A stretch of 64,000 nt of DNA from Montifringilla adamsi (GCA_017590115.1 JAGGNK010003335.1:13598779-13662778), one strand, 5' to 3'; counted from the first letter of the stretch, positions 43,961-56,509 are shown. The notes: generated by a model from the letters alone, not told the origin. Numbers and translations: made by a program.

Positions 43961-46900
43961 TTTTGAGTTATGATTCTGTATGCCCAACTGTAATTTGTGG
44001 ACATTTCCTTCTGACTGCCAGTGACCTCCTCCACAATCCTCCTTCAACTTGGCTGCTTCCAGCACAGCTGAGACCCATCCCACCTCTTTGAAAGTCCTTG
44101 TTCTAGGAGCACCTGCCCACGGGGACATTCTCCAGAGCTCATTCTTGCAGCTTTCCTTGGGGGACAGGGCACAGGGGGCACAGCTCCTTCCACTGGGAGG
44201 GTTCAGAGACAGAGCTGGCACTCAGATTTTTGGCTGTGTGCTCACAAAAGTGGCTCAGCCGAGGCTGCAGTGACACCCTGGGAGGCAGGGCAGCTGTCTG
44301 GCTTTTGGAGAGAGGTTCAGAGCACTCTTCTCTCTGCCTTCCTCCCACGGCACGCCCAGAGCCTGCAGGCACCTGCTCCAAGCATCCTCCTCCCTGTAGT
44401 GGGGCTGGGCTTAGGCACCAGCACAGCTCCTGCTCCTCGCAGGAAGAGAGAGGGAGATGAATACAGGAGGCCACGTGTGCCTAATTTATTCACTCTGTCA
44501 TCTCCCTGGCTTCTCTTTATCCTCCTGTTTGGTTGGAGGCTGTTTGGAGCCGCTGGGGAAGGAGGCAGCAGCGGCACAGAACGTGCTGTGCACTGGGGGA
44601 TGAGCTGGGCTGCAGGATAAACACAATATCTGCCACCCCATTCATCTCTCTGGGGGGATTTTGTTATCTGGGCACAGCCAGAGAGACTCAGAGCAGCAAA
44701 ATGCCACATGCAGTGACACGGGCTAGGCTGTGAATTTAAAACCTTGGCTTGCCCATCAAGGCACATTTTGAAGTTTTTTCCTGTTTTCCTTGTGTGTTCT
44801 GTGTTCCCCAGAATAGCAATCAGCTGGAGATCAGTGTTTTCTACCCACTCCTTTTCTCACAGGAGTGGTGCTGGTGGAGTGGATGCTGCCTGTGATAACC
44901 TCTCCTTCAAAGCACGGGGGTTTTAAAATAGTCACTTTTGTAGTTTCCCCTTCCTTTCATTTCCCTTCCCAGTGTTTATTCAGGAGAAAAGTGAGATGTA
45001 GGTGAGCCTCAAAGGCCCCTCTGCCCTGAGTTACAGTGAACTGGAGGGGATGTGGCAGAGCTTTGGCCACGGGGGTCTCGAGCCACACATTTCCCTGCAT
45101 CATTTCTTATTTCCTGGGCTTGAACTTCTCCCAGCAGAGATGTTCAGGGAGTTGTGCCTGCCACAGGCACATGCTGTGCTCTGTCCCTGCTCCTGCACAG
45201 CCCAGAGCTGCTGCTGGCACACACAGCATCCCTCAGCCATTGCACTTCCTGCCAGGCCAGGGGATTTTGCTCAGTGATGCCTCTGGGAATTCCCTCCCCA
45301 CTCTGAAGGTTTTAACAGGCTTTCTGTTGTTGTTTTGTTTTATTTCCCCCTCCATTGATAATTTCTGACCTTCTTTTGGCAGAAGCCAGGGTTAACATCG
45401 AGAGAAGGATTAAGCCACCAACTGAAAACAGCGTGAGAACAATCTTGAGGAATCAGAGATTTTTTTCATTAAGTTCACAAATTCTGTTAAGAATAAGCAG
45501 GAAAACATGATCCTCCCTGTTGTAATTTCATTACAAGAAACAGCCTGGGCCCCTTGTGTGGGGAAATGCTGTGGGGGATGTGTTTTCTGAGGGCCAAAGA
45601 GATTTGGGACGCAGGAGGAGGATGTGTCTCCCTCTCACAGGACGCTCACCCCTCACCCCAGCAGCCAACACCGCCTCCTGAGGCCCCTGTACCAGAAATC
45701 ACTTGGGTTTAGGTGTTTTCCCCCAAATTTTGGTTCAGAAAGAGCGAAATATCTGCTAACCTGCCAACCAAACAGGATCCTGTCAGCCCCCCTCTCTGCT
45801 CAGGGCTCATCTCTGAGGCTGCAGCCCAGCCTGAGCTTTGGAGAACTTTGCATTTACAATTTAGAATTTTATAATAACCAGGAAACAAGAGACTCCTTCC
45901 CAGCCCCACACACACACACACACATGGACAGAGCAATGCTTAATTCTTGTCATCCCTGGGCCTGGGGGCTGTTTATTTCCAGCATTGCATGTTTATATGT
46001 GGAGTTCATCTCCTCAAGTGAAGACAGATTAAGCAGCGGGGTGAACAGACCAGTTATGTGAACCATGGGATTTCCAGCCTAGAAATTCTGCCAAGACCAA
46101 GCCAGACAAATTGGTAGCACAGCAGTGTTTCTCATTAATGTACATGGAAAGTTGTGCCTTGCTGATAATGCACAACAGCATCCTGTTGGGACGTTTGGGA
46201 ACCCATCTGGGAGCAGCTATCAGAGCTCTGTTCCAGGCTGGATTGAGTTGTCTTGCTTTCCTCTCTGTTTTCTCCTCTGACAAGGAAAAAAAAAAAAAAA
46301 AAAGTGGAGCTCCCTTGCATTGACATCCTGAAATATGTGGGAATATTAGTGAGTGGTATGGTTTGCTGAAGAGAAATAAGATTATTATACCCTCCCTGCA
46401 CTGTCCCTTGCTGTTTGTGGTTTGCTGGGTAAGTGGTTGTGGTGCCCATCTTCCACCCCAGGACAAATTATTTCCAACTTGAAAATAAGATTACCTGCCA
46501 TAATTGCATGTGGTGGTTTCCTCTGCTGCTGCCAAGTGTGGATGCTGACGCTCAGATCTGTGGGTTGGCTGCTTTTGTATTCTGCATGAAGAATATTCCC
46601 CAGCACTGTTACTGCTTCCAGGGACAGCAGAAAGGAGCCACAGCCTTGTGTCCTGAGCTGGGAATTGGTGGCTTATTCTGCTGGAAACTCAGGGCAAACA
46701 CTGGACAAAAGAAAGGAACCACGTCTCTGTGTTCCCATTCCTAACTAATTCTTTGTCCTATTCTTTTCCTCGCCTCCTCCCTGTCTTGGAAAAATGCATT
46801 TCAGTTCCAAATCCTTGTTTATGGCAGGCTCTGGAGCAGAGGGTGTGTCTCCAGTGTCTGGCACAAAAGGTTACAGTCACCATCATCAAATAACAAGAGG

Positions 46901-47237
46901 CCACTTGGCCTCGTTGTTCGGGGACCAAAACCCAGCAGTGCCCTCTGGACTGGACTGGGAGGTGCCCAAATTCCCTGGGAATCTGAGTCTTCAAATTGTC
47001 TCTTGGGCTTGAGGCTTGCTGTCCCTGCTGCTGGTGATGTGCACCTCCAGGATGTGGTGATTTCAGACGTTTGCCCTGATTTAAAGCACAGCTGCTATTT
47101 CTGGCATCTCCTTACGGGAGCTGTGGGGGAAAACCCTGATAAGGGACACAATTGTGCCCAGAGGGGCTTTGTGTGCCAGCCTGGCTCCTTCCAGCCTTTG
47201 CCTCCCTTTGTGTTGGAGGAGGAAGCTGGCAAAGGGC
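43961..47237. other. Unique intronic block with short microsatellites
   Basis: Contains (CA)9 at 45907-45924 and A18 at 46286-46303. No interspersed repeat or exon recognised. Confidence 0.45.
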
Positions 47238-47664
47238 TGTGTGGCATTCACATTCTCTGGAAAAATCCCTTTGCCCAGGATTTTTCTCCTGGGAAGCTGA
47301 GAAGTCTCAGAGAAAAAGGAAAACAATTCTTATCTCATTTGCTTCTCCTGTGTTTTGCTCCTGTGGTATGTGTTTGGAGCTTGTTTACCCACAGGTGATT
47401 GTTTCATTGGGTTTCTGCTGTGAGTTGTTTTGACTCTTTGGCCAAGCTGTGTTGGGACTCTGGAGAGAGTCACAAATTACATTATTATCTTTTTAGAGTT
47501 TCATTATTTTCTTTTTAGTAAGTATCCTTTCTGTATTCTTTAGTACAGTTTAGTTTAGTATTCTTTAATATAATATAGTATCATAAAATAATAAATTAGC
47601 CTTCAAGAACATGAAGTCACATTCATCATTCCTTCCTGCCACAAGGGCACCCCGCAGATACAAT
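47238..47664 (+). mobile_element. Solo LTR, ERVK-like
   Basis: Begins TGTGTGGCATTCACATTCTC and runs through CTGGGAAGCTGAGAAGTCTC, GTTTACCCACAGGTGATTGT, ACTCTGGAGAGAGTCACAAA and an AT-rich stretch with AATAAA at 47590-47595, about 70 bases before the 3' edge. AGGGC flanks both sides (47233-47237 and 47665-47669), a possible partial target duplication. The sequence resembles a high-copy songbird LTR from recollection. No internal genes are attached. The exact 3' base is uncertain by one or two. Confidence 0.8.
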
Positions 47665-48437
47665 AGGGCTGGAATTGTTCAGGGCTGGAGAAGAGCTCCA
47701 GGCTTGGATGGGGCTGGGCTGGGGCTTTTGAGCTGCCCCATCGTGGGGGATGGATAGGGATAGGAAGGATTAAAGAGCTTGGGCTGTCCTGGAGGATGAT
47801 TAGAAACCAGCCAACCTCTCCTTCCCAGCTGGAGCTGTGGGTTAAACACCTCTGCATCAGCCCATCAGCCCTGCCTGGAGCAGCCTCCCACTTCAGAAGC
47901 ATCATTCATGAAGTGATCACACCAAAGCTTTCTGCCTATTTTGAGCCATTTTTCATCCCATGAACCTGCTTCTCACTGCCCATCACAGATCTATTCAGTC
48001 TGGCACTGGGATCGATGTGGGGATGCTTCTTGAAGAGCTAAAAAGCTGTACCTGGAATTATTTTCACTTTTTCTGATGGTTTTTCTAGAGGGGATGGGTT
48101 ATGTTGCTTCAGGATGTGAAAAATATGGGTCAGCCAGTCCCCAAACGAGCCTGAATTCCTTCTGGTGAGTGTCACGTCTCCGGCTGCCACGTTATGCCTG
48201 AGAGGACAGGAGAGATAGCTCTGATTCATGGCAGGGAGGAAGAAAAGTGATTAAAGAGCTTGGACTCGCTTTAGAGATCCCACAGAAATGCCCACAGTGA
48301 GTAAATATGGATTTGACCCTGAACTGACAGCGGTGTGCATGGAAACACCTTGTGCTGCAGGGCAGCCTGGGCAATATTCATGGGCAGTGAGTGCTTCTCC
48401 AGTATTTGGGGAGTTTAGCTTCATCTCACTAGCCATG
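47665..48437. other. Unique intronic block
   Basis: No repeat or exon recognised. Confidence 0.45.
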
Positions 48438-48967
48438 CTTTTCTTATTTTTTTTTTCTTTCTTATTTTTTTCCTTATTTTTTTCTTTCTTATTTTTTTTC
48501 TTTCTTATTTTTTTCCTTATTTTTTTCTTTCTTATTTTTTTCTTTCTTATTTTTTCTTTCTTATTTTTTTCTTCCTTATTTTTCCTTATTTTTTTCCTTT
48601 TTTTTTCTTGTTTTTTTTTCCTTGTTTTTTTCTTCCTTGTTTTTTTATTTCTTATTTGTTTCTTTCTTATTTGTTTCTTTCTTTTCTTTTTTCTTCCTTA
48701 TTTTTTTTCTTTCTTATTTTTTTCTTTCTTATTTTTTTCTTTCTTATTTTTTCTTCCTTATTTTTCCTTATTTTTTCCTTTTTTTTTCCTTGTTTTTCCC
48801 TTGTTTTTTTTCTTCCTTGTTTTTTTCTTCCTCGTGTTTTTCTTTCTTATTTGTTTCTTTCTTATTTGTTTCTTTCTTTTCTTTTTTCTTCCTTATTTTT
48901 TCTTTTTTTTCTCTTTTTTTTCTTTTTTTTTTCTTTATTTTTTCTTTACTTTTTAATATTTTTTTCC
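48438..48967. repeat. Long T/C-rich tract with nested tandem structure
   Basis: About 530 bases of nearly pure T with regularly spaced C and A, built on a ~15-17 base unit like TTTTTTTCTTTCTTA. A larger block is duplicated: CTTCCTTATTTTTCCTTATT at 48571 recurs at 48753, and a CTTATTTGTTTCTTTCTTAT run at 48651 recurs at 48846, so the period is about 182-195 bases. The + strand frames read only Phe/Leu/Ser and the minus strand Lys/Glu; neither is a protein. Long pyrimidine tracts can form triplex DNA. Confidence 0.95.
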
Positions 48968-49895
48968 TCATCTCTCCCAAATCCTGCTGAGTTACCTCTG
49001 ATTCTCAGCAGCAGCTGCCTGTGAGCCTCTGGCTGATGGAGAGTGAGCAGTGAGGGCTGCCCTGTGCTGGGAGTGGGATTGCAGAGTGTTCCAACTTGGC
49101 AAGAAACTCCTCTTGGCTTTTTAGTATTTTTTCCTTTAGAAAAGCACAGTTCTTATCTTGTGAAAATATAGATATTTTCTCCATAAAGACAGAATTTTCC
49201 TAGTTAAACATCCTGGCTTGTCTGCTCTAACAAACATCATCCCTTTGTTATTCGGGTTTATTTGCCAGATTTTTATAATTATTAAATAGAAACAGTGCAA
49301 ATAGTGCTTTATGGGACTGGCTCAACTTTATAAAGATCCTAATTCTGTGAAAGCACCTTTCTCCTTGCTGTCCTCTCTCAGGAGTTGCATAGCAACCACC
49401 TGCCCTCTCAGGTCCTGCCTTGAACTGAGGATTTTTTGCAGAGAGGCTGAACTTGACTTAAAAATAGATATTTTGCCCCTGATGAGTCATTTTTCCACGG
49501 GAAAAATATGTAGTTGGAGTATGGCTAAACTAAACTTCACAAATTCAATCTACAGTGGACATTTCTTGATGTTTCTCAAATGTTTTGGGGCTGGGACAGC
49601 TGAATTAGAACTGGGGGCTGGGCTGAGTGATGTTCAACTCCCACCCAGAGGATTGAGGAGATGCCACAGCATGGAAGGACAATTTGCTCTGGAAGGGAAT
49701 CCTGTAGAGGGTTCCACAGGTGTGTGTCTGTGTGGGAGCATCCCTTGGGTCAGCTCTTTAATCCCTGGGGAGATGAAAGAGAAATTTCAGCTGCTGTGGA
49801 GGAGTCTGAGCCTTTGGAGCCAAATCCTCTGCCCCAGCTCCCCGAGTGTTCTGCTCAGGGAGCAGCACAATTTTGCATCTGAGCCATGTTAGCAG
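48968..49895. other. Unique intronic block
   Basis: No repeat or exon recognised. Confidence 0.45.
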
Positions 49896-50136
49896 TTCAA
49901 ACTCACAAAGAGAGGTTTGGACCAGATATTAGGAAACAAATCTTTATTGTGAGGGTGTGAGGCCCTGGCACAGGGTGCCCAGAGCAGCTGTGGCTGCCCC
50001 TGGATCCCTGGCAGTGCCCAAGGCCAGGCTGGATGGGCTTGGAGCAGCCTGGGACAGTGGGAGGTGTCCCTGCCATGGCAGGGGTGGCACTGGATGGGCT
50101 TTAAGGACCTCCCAACCCATTCTGTGATTCTATGAC
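49896..50136 (+). mobile_element. CR1 LINE 3' fragment with intact tail
   Basis: GAGGTTTGGACCAGATATTA, GCCCAGAGCAGCTGTGGCTG, CAAGGCCAGGCTGGATGGGC, GGGACAGTGGGAGGTGTCCC, then CCATTCTGTGATTCTATGAC with both terminal octamers. 5'-truncated. Confidence 0.95.
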
Positions 50137-50812
50137 TCTTCCTTTTTTTTTCTGTTCAGTAGTGAGGAGAAAATAAAATACTTTTGGGGTATTCACCACT
50201 TAAAAATTGGTTCTGTCCCTGGCCCTGCTGCAGGAGACAGAGGAAAACCCTCCTGATCTGCACAGCTCTGTTGTAAAATGCATGGACAGAGTAGGAGAGC
50301 TGGAAAAGGTGATTTCCCAGTGCCTTGTAACCATCTCCCTCTGCAGAGTCAGGGTTTCCCCTGGCTGGGGGAGGCTGGGGGGTGTTGGGGGGCACCCATG
50401 GGGAGGCAGCAGGGCAGGGAGGGGGCTGATGAGAGCCCTTTGTCTACAGGACAGCAGCGTGGGGAGATGGAAACTCCTCTCTGCTGCCTCTGCCAAAGGC
50501 CAGCACCTGATGGGGCTTGAACCTGAGCAGCTTTTCTCGACATTTTTCAGAAGTTTGGCTCTTGTGTTTTTGTGTCAGCAGCTCGGGCTCCTCCAGGGTG
50601 GGACAGAAATAGCTGCAGCCATGGGCTGTGGGTGGCAGTGCTCTGAGGGAGCTGAGCTGTGGCTCCAGCACAGGCAGCTGGCACAGGGGGGTCGCCTGCA
50701 TCTTCCAAGCACAGCTGCTGCTCCCCCAAACCCAGAGGAGCCTCTGTGCTTGCACAGCACCGTGCTGCAGGGCTCCCTGCAGAGTGCCAGCACCGCTGAG
50801 ATGGAAAAACCC
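50137..50812. other. Unique intronic block
   Basis: No repeat recognised between two CR1 copies. G-rich runs at about 50364-50402 could form quadruplexes. Confidence 0.4.
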
Positions 50813-51000
50813 ATCCCCAGCCCAGAGCACTCAGTGCCACCTCCAGCCCTCCTTGGACACTCCAGGGATGGGGATCCAAACCTCCCTGGGCAGTTCCAGT
50901 GCCCGAGCACCCTTTCCATGGGGAAATTCCTGCTGTGCCCACCCTGAGCCTGCCCTGGCCCAGCCTGAGGCCGTTCCCTCTCCTCCTGTCCCTGTGGTTT
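50813..51000 (-). mobile_element. CR1 LINE fragment, antisense
   Basis: CAGCCCAGAGCACTCAGTGC, CTCCCTGGGCAGTTCCAGTG, then the antisense of the shared 51-base block, then CTGAGGCCGTTCCCTCTCCT. Both ends of the element are missing. Confidence 0.9.
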
Positions 51001-51730
51001 TTACTCTCCCAAGTCAGCTCAGCCATGGCTTTTATTTGTCCATGAGCCTCTCTCCATCTCACTTTCAGCAAACTATAAATACCTATTCATAACAGGACCT
51101 TCACATCATGCAAATATGTTTAGATCTCGTTATGTCTGTTTTCCCTCATGGGATTTCTCTGGGAAATCTATTGGCTAAATGAGACTTTCATGCCCTAAGG
51201 CCCTGCAAATTTCTTGTACAACCTCTGCCTTTGTGTTTTGCATTATGCCTGCATTTTTTTTAGGCTAAACAGATAACCTTGAGGCCCAGTGTGATTTTCT
51301 TTCACTGTTAGTCCTTTTATAAGATCACAGGACTCTGTGAAATATGGATTCTTCAGTGGTTATGAAGAAAAATAAAAATTCCAAGTATCCCTGAGGAGGG
51401 GAAATAAAGGCAGCAGCAGGGTTTTGTTAACATTTAGGCAGAACCAGCCAGGAGAATGACACTGTCCAGATGGAAAGAGCCACTTCCTGGCTGTAAAGAT
51501 AACTCACTAAAGGAAACATAAGCTGTGGCTGTGCTGGCGATGAGAAACACAAGCAGTGCCAAGAATTCACCCCAAGCCCGCTGGGAGCTGCCTCCTTCTT
51601 TCCCTTGTGCTGAGGGTTCAAGTTTACTGAGTTGGGAAATATGGCCAGCATTTCCTGAGGAGAAGGGGTGGCCCTCGAGGCACAGAGCTCGTGTGGACCC
51701 TCAGGAGCTGGGCTGGTTTATTCCGTGCAA

Positions 51731-51955
51731 GAATCACAGAGAATTCTGGGCTGGAAGGGACCCACAGGATCACCCAAGTCCAACAACCCCACCCTGGCAT
51801 CCCTGGAGTGCTGTCCAAACCCTCCTGGAGCTCTGGATGAGCTGTGCCCATCCCTGCGGAGCCTGGGCAGTGCCAGCACCCTCTGGGGGAAGAACCTTTC
51901 CCAAAATCCACCCTGAACTCCCCTGGCACAGCTTCACCCCATTCCCTGTGGATGC
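51731..51955 (-). mobile_element. CR1 LINE fragment, antisense
   Basis: GAATCACAGAGAATTCTGGG, GGATCACCCAAGTCCAACAA, CTCCTGGAGCTCTGGATGAG, CACCCTCTGGGGGAAGAACC, CCCTGGCACAGCTTCACCCC. Same branch as 3096 and 19985. Confidence 0.9.
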
Positions 51956-54900
51956 ACACAGAGTTCTGGGACCTCCTCTCAGAGATGGCCCAAAGTGCAG
52001 CCCTGCAGGTGCCACTGCAGAATCCTGTCTCATTTCTCCCTCCCTTAGGAAGAGGCTGCTCAGCAAAAGGGTGTGAAAGAAAAGCTGACATTTTTGGGGT
52101 TGTTTTTGTGGTTATGTCCACCAGGGTGTTTTCCTGGTTAACCCTCTCTGAGCTCACTTCCCAGTGGGAAGAGCTGAGCTGGCTGTGCCAAGGATCTGAT
52201 GGGATCACATTTGTCTCTGCAGTTTTTTCTCTCCACAGCCTTTGAAGTCCCCAGAATGAACTGAGCAAATTGAATACCAGGCCACAGATCAAGAACTGTT
52301 GCCTCTAATTTGACGTGGAGGTGAACACAAGATGGATCACAGTGTGCACTGAACTCTCCAAATTTAGAGCCCCTGACTGTGACATTAATTTAGAGCCCCT
52401 GTCTGTGACATTAATTCTTCTCCTCACAATGACTGAATTCATCCCAGGCCTGTGCTTGGTTCCATCCAGTGGGTGTGCCTCAGACTGGAGGTGTTTCACA
52501 GCTTTTCCTTTGCTGCCAGGGATAAATTCTTTAATGCACTTGGATTTGGGTGCTGGAGATTTTCCTGGATGTCAAATGGAGGACAAATGGATGTAGGATA
52601 AATTTAAGACCTGTGAGTTTGGTGGGTTTTTGGTGATGCTGGGTGCTCTGTTCCACCTGAGAACCTTCCTTGGTTAACTCTCTTATCTCTGCCTGAATAT
52701 TGCAAGTTAAATCTTAAAAATATCCTCTGTGTGGGATATATTTTGGTTTAGATTTTTATAGAAGTTGATGAATTTTTTTTTTTTTTCTCTCGAACAGATC
52801 TGGTTTCAAATTCTTCTTGATCATCTTGGCTTTGCCGACATAGTGATGTAAAAAGTGGCACTGAGCACAGCTTCTCTGGGAAAACCAAGAGCCTGCTTGC
52901 AGGGAATGAGGAGGGATAGACTCTTCTCTTTAGGATGAGGGTTTGCAGTGGTTTGCCTGTTTCTCTGTGTTACAAAAACAATACAAAAATCAACTTTTAG
53001 ATAACACCATGTATCTGAAACGGGATTCCCAACCATCCTGCTCAGCAGGAAGGATTTCAGGCAGATGTTCCACACGAGTTTTGGCTTTTCCAGCCCTGGC
53101 TGAGGCTGGAGCTCTATCAGTGCTGTCTTCTTCTGTCAACTCCTTTCAAAGCTTCTCCTTAACCCAGCCTTCCTCTCTCTTTTGGCTCAAAATCTCCTGT
53201 CACTTTTTCACCCATTGGAAGCAGCCCAGCAATTCTGCTTTTCTATTTATGGATTTTTCTATTGTCCTGTCAGAGCTGCTTAGGGTCTGGCATGTCACAA
53301 GTTCACCATTGTCTTCTGGTCCCCTCGTTAAGGGCATAATTTGTCATGCTGAGCTCTGGAGCAGGTCCATGTTGCCCTGACTGGTGCTTGGTCACCCTCT
53401 GAGGCACAGTGGGAAGAGCCAGAACAGGGAAGAGTGGCTGCACTGTGAGCTGGGGGTGTTCTTTGTCACTTAAATATTCAGTTTTTTCTCTTCTGTGTTT
53501 TTTTTTTTTCCCCATCTGACATGCTGGAGAGGTTGTGTAAGTAACTCATGAAGTTGATATCACCCAGGAGGAGCCTGGGCTCCCATCAGGTTTGAGTTCA
53601 CAGAGGGAAAGCAGCATTTGTTTCTGGAAAAGGATGCTCTGCCTGACAGAAATAGCTGTGCAATGTGGGTCAGTGTGACATGACTGGCAGTTCTCCTAGC
53701 GAGGAACAAACCAAAAAAGTGGCACAAGTCAGCTGTGAGGTGTTCTGTCCAAGTGCCAGGAAAGAGGAACAGGGGAAAAGCAGGGAATGATGCAGAGCAG
53801 AGAGATGAGAGCTGCTGTGGGCAGAGGGGGGAGAGCTGGTGGCTCCTGGCAGAGGGGACCTGGCTGGGCCACGGAGCAGGGGGTGACAGGTCACAGTGAC
53901 AGGCTGGGGACAGCACTCAGGGGTCCATCAGTGGCAGCAGGGCCATCCCTGTGTGACAGCACTGCTCTGTTGGGCTTTACTGCAAGGACAAGACAGAAAA
54001 AAGTCTGATTTACAGTGCACAACTGTACAAGCCCAGGTGGGACAGAGTGCCCAGGGCAGGGCTGGGCTGGGACAGGCACTTTGCAGCTCCAGGTGGTGTC
54101 TGTGAGCTGCCATGCCCTGTTAGACACTTGCTCAGCCCCAGCTCTTGCTCCTGGGGTTTCAAGCACAACCATTCAGGCTCCTATGGAACGTGAGAGATGG
54201 AGATTCTATTGTGAATTCCATAAAACCTGTGTTTCTGCCCACTGCAGGCTTCAATCACTCCCCACAGAATGCATCAAGGGCAGAATAAAAAAGGTGGCTG
54301 CCCCAAAGGGTTTGCAGCTGAAAGGGTGGAGGCTGCAAGGACTAATGGCAAAGTGTCAGTGATCCCAAGTTCAGATTGAAGTGCCCTGGATTTGTTTAGA
54401 CTTCATTTCTCTGCTTCCCCTCATGTGTTTTTCTAATGCCTTCTCAAGGGGGGGAAATATTTGTGAGGAATGTTTGGAGTAAATTGCTGGGAGAAGTTGG
54501 AAAAACAGCATGCAGTGCCAGGGAGGGATGGAGAACTGTGGCCTGGGATTGAAGGGGCTGGTGGAGAAGACCAGGAAAGAAGCTGAGAGGTGAAAAACAC
54601 TTTGAGGAAGGGAATTTGCTGCCTCTGCCTCTGCAGCATCCAACCTCTGTGAGCTTTATGTGCTGTCTTTGCTCTGTTCATCTGCCACCTCCTCCTTGGG
54701 GACACCACGGGGTCCCTCTCAACAAAAAGAGGGAATTAACAAATTCTTAAGGGTGAAGCTCTTGTTGCAGCAGAGAAATAATACCAGGTAAATGCTTGGC
54801 TTGTGCTGGGATCCCAGTGGGCCTGAGCAGAGCACAAGGGAGGTGGGGACAGAGCATGGGTGCAGAAAATCAGGATGGGTTCTTGGCAGGGAGGAGGACA

Positions 54901-55456
54901 TGGGCAATCATTTGTTACTCAGAGGTAAAAACATCCTGGATCTGAGCAGTAACTGCCTCTAGAAACACTGCAAGTGTCTGAACATGAGTGCTCTTGGATA
55001 TTTAGGCTCTCCAGTTTCCCATGCTGACCAGGAAAATGGAAGCATGGAGCACATAAAACATCTCAGGGAGCCTCTTTGTGTCTCACCAGCACATCTCTCA
55101 CATACCAGTAGCCAGACTGGGGCTTTTCCTGGGCTTGGAGGCTCCAGCCTTTCCAGTGGCTCCTGCAAAGTGTGGTTTGGTGGCACATGGAGCAGCCAGA
55201 GGGTCGAGGTTTGACCTGAGGGTCCCTCGGAGGAGCCCCTCAGGGTGTGGGTGAGGAGCTGCCTTCCCCTCCTGGCGTTGTGTGCTGATAAGCTCGGTGT
55301 AAAGCAGGGATGAAGACGCACACAGAGCCTATTTCTGGTCTCAGCAGAGATCTTGCCATGCCTGAGAGGCAATCTGCCTGCCTTAGCATTCCCAGGGTGC
55401 TGCCAAGCACAGCAGAGCACCGAGGCAGTGGCTCCTGCCTGCACAAGCAGGAGGCC
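51956..55456. other. Unique intronic block
   Basis: 3.5 kb without interspersed repeats. Includes a 26-bp tandem duplication at 52361 and T-runs at 52773-52786 and 53498-53509. The first T-run precedes CTCTCGAACAG, a good acceptor-like site with no supporting exon. Confidence 0.45.
52361..52412. repeat. 26-bp tandem duplication
   Basis: AATTTAGAGCCCCTGACTGT-GACATT and its neighbour with CTGTCTGT instead of CTGACTGT (52361-52386, 52387-52412). One mismatch in 26 bases, so recent or slippage-derived. Confidence 0.9.
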
Positions 55457-55850
55457 AGCAGCTGTTGAGGTGAACTCTCTGTGTGTGGAGACACAAGGTT
55501 TGACTTCATTTTCTCAGAAGATTGATTTATTATGTTACATATTATACTAAAATATTACATTAAAACCATACTAAAAGAACAGAGAGAAAGGAAAAAATCA
55601 AAAAACTATAAAGAATAAGAAAGAACAGAATATATAACAAAATCTTATGACTGCTCACAGCCTTAACACAAGTGGCTGTGATTGATTATCAATTAAAAAC
55701 AATCTACATAAACCAATAGAAGATACACTTGTTACATTACACAACAATAGATAGTTAGTGTTTACATTTCTTTCCTGAGGCCCTCAGCTCCTCAGGAAAG
55801 GAAAAATCTTAAGAAAAGATTTTTAATAAAATATCATAACTACAAGCAGC
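55457..55850 (-). mobile_element. Solo LTR with 6-bp target duplication, ERVK-like
   Basis: The LTR is 55463-55844 (382 bp), TGTTGAGG … ACTACA on the + strand, flanked by the perfect direct repeat AGCAGC at 55457-55462 and 55845-55850. TG…CA ends plus a 6-bp duplication are typical of ERVK-type integration. On the minus strand AATAAA (plus-strand TTTATT at 55526-55531) lies about 63 bases from the 3' edge. The sense strand shares CCTGAGGAGCTGAGG and AATAATAAAT-like landmarks with the LTR at 47238. No internal genes remain. Confidence 0.88.
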
Positions 55851-56509
55851 AAAGGGAGCCAGGCTGGTGCCTCGTGAGGCAGCTCAGTGCTCAGCTGTGC
55901 TTGCCCTGGCAGCAATGCCACTAGCCCAGAAAATGGGCATTTTCCCTCCTGAAGCCCACATTGAAGGTGACTGGGGAAAGAAGAGATGTGCTGACCCCTG
56001 TGCCCTTCTTCTCAGCACATAAAGCAGCCTGGAAATGGGCAGCTTCTTAAAAGCTTTTCTTCTCTCTTTGCTTCTCCTGGCTAGAGAAGACAAACTGGTA
56101 TCATGGTATTCCTGATTCTCTGTGCTCTGATGAGACAGCAACCCAGAATATTTCTATTGAAAAGGGCAAAGAAAAGATGGAATATGAAGTCTCTTCAGCC
56201 TGTCTAGAAGTTAAAAAAGTAAAGAAAGTATCCTCTGCTCTCATCTTCCTTCTGTGTGTGTTTGTGTGTGTTCAAGGTGCTTTCTCCTCCTCCTTGCCAA
56301 GTCTCCTGGTATTTATCTCATCCCTGTTGTTTCTTTATGGACCTCCAAGACATTTCCTGGCAGTGCTGAGATAAGAAATGCCAGCCCAAGGGAAGGTCCC
56401 CAGCCTGTCCCTGGAGCTGATGTCCTGCACAGGGGAGAGCTGTCAGTGGTGCAATGTCTCCTCCTTTCCCAGGGAGGAGATCCAGGGGTGTGAACTCACA
56501 GCCAGACAG
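55851..56509. other. Unique intronic block
   Basis: No repeat or exon recognised. Confidence 0.45.

Noticed and set aside
48288..49024. Long + strand frames rich in Phe/Leu looking like membrane proteins
   Set aside because: They are direct translations of the T/C-rich simple repeat, present in more than one frame.
52773..52851. Exon after the T14-CTCTCGAACAG acceptor
   Set aside because: Only 17 codons are open in the best frame, the phase does not fit exon 1 and no donor follows.
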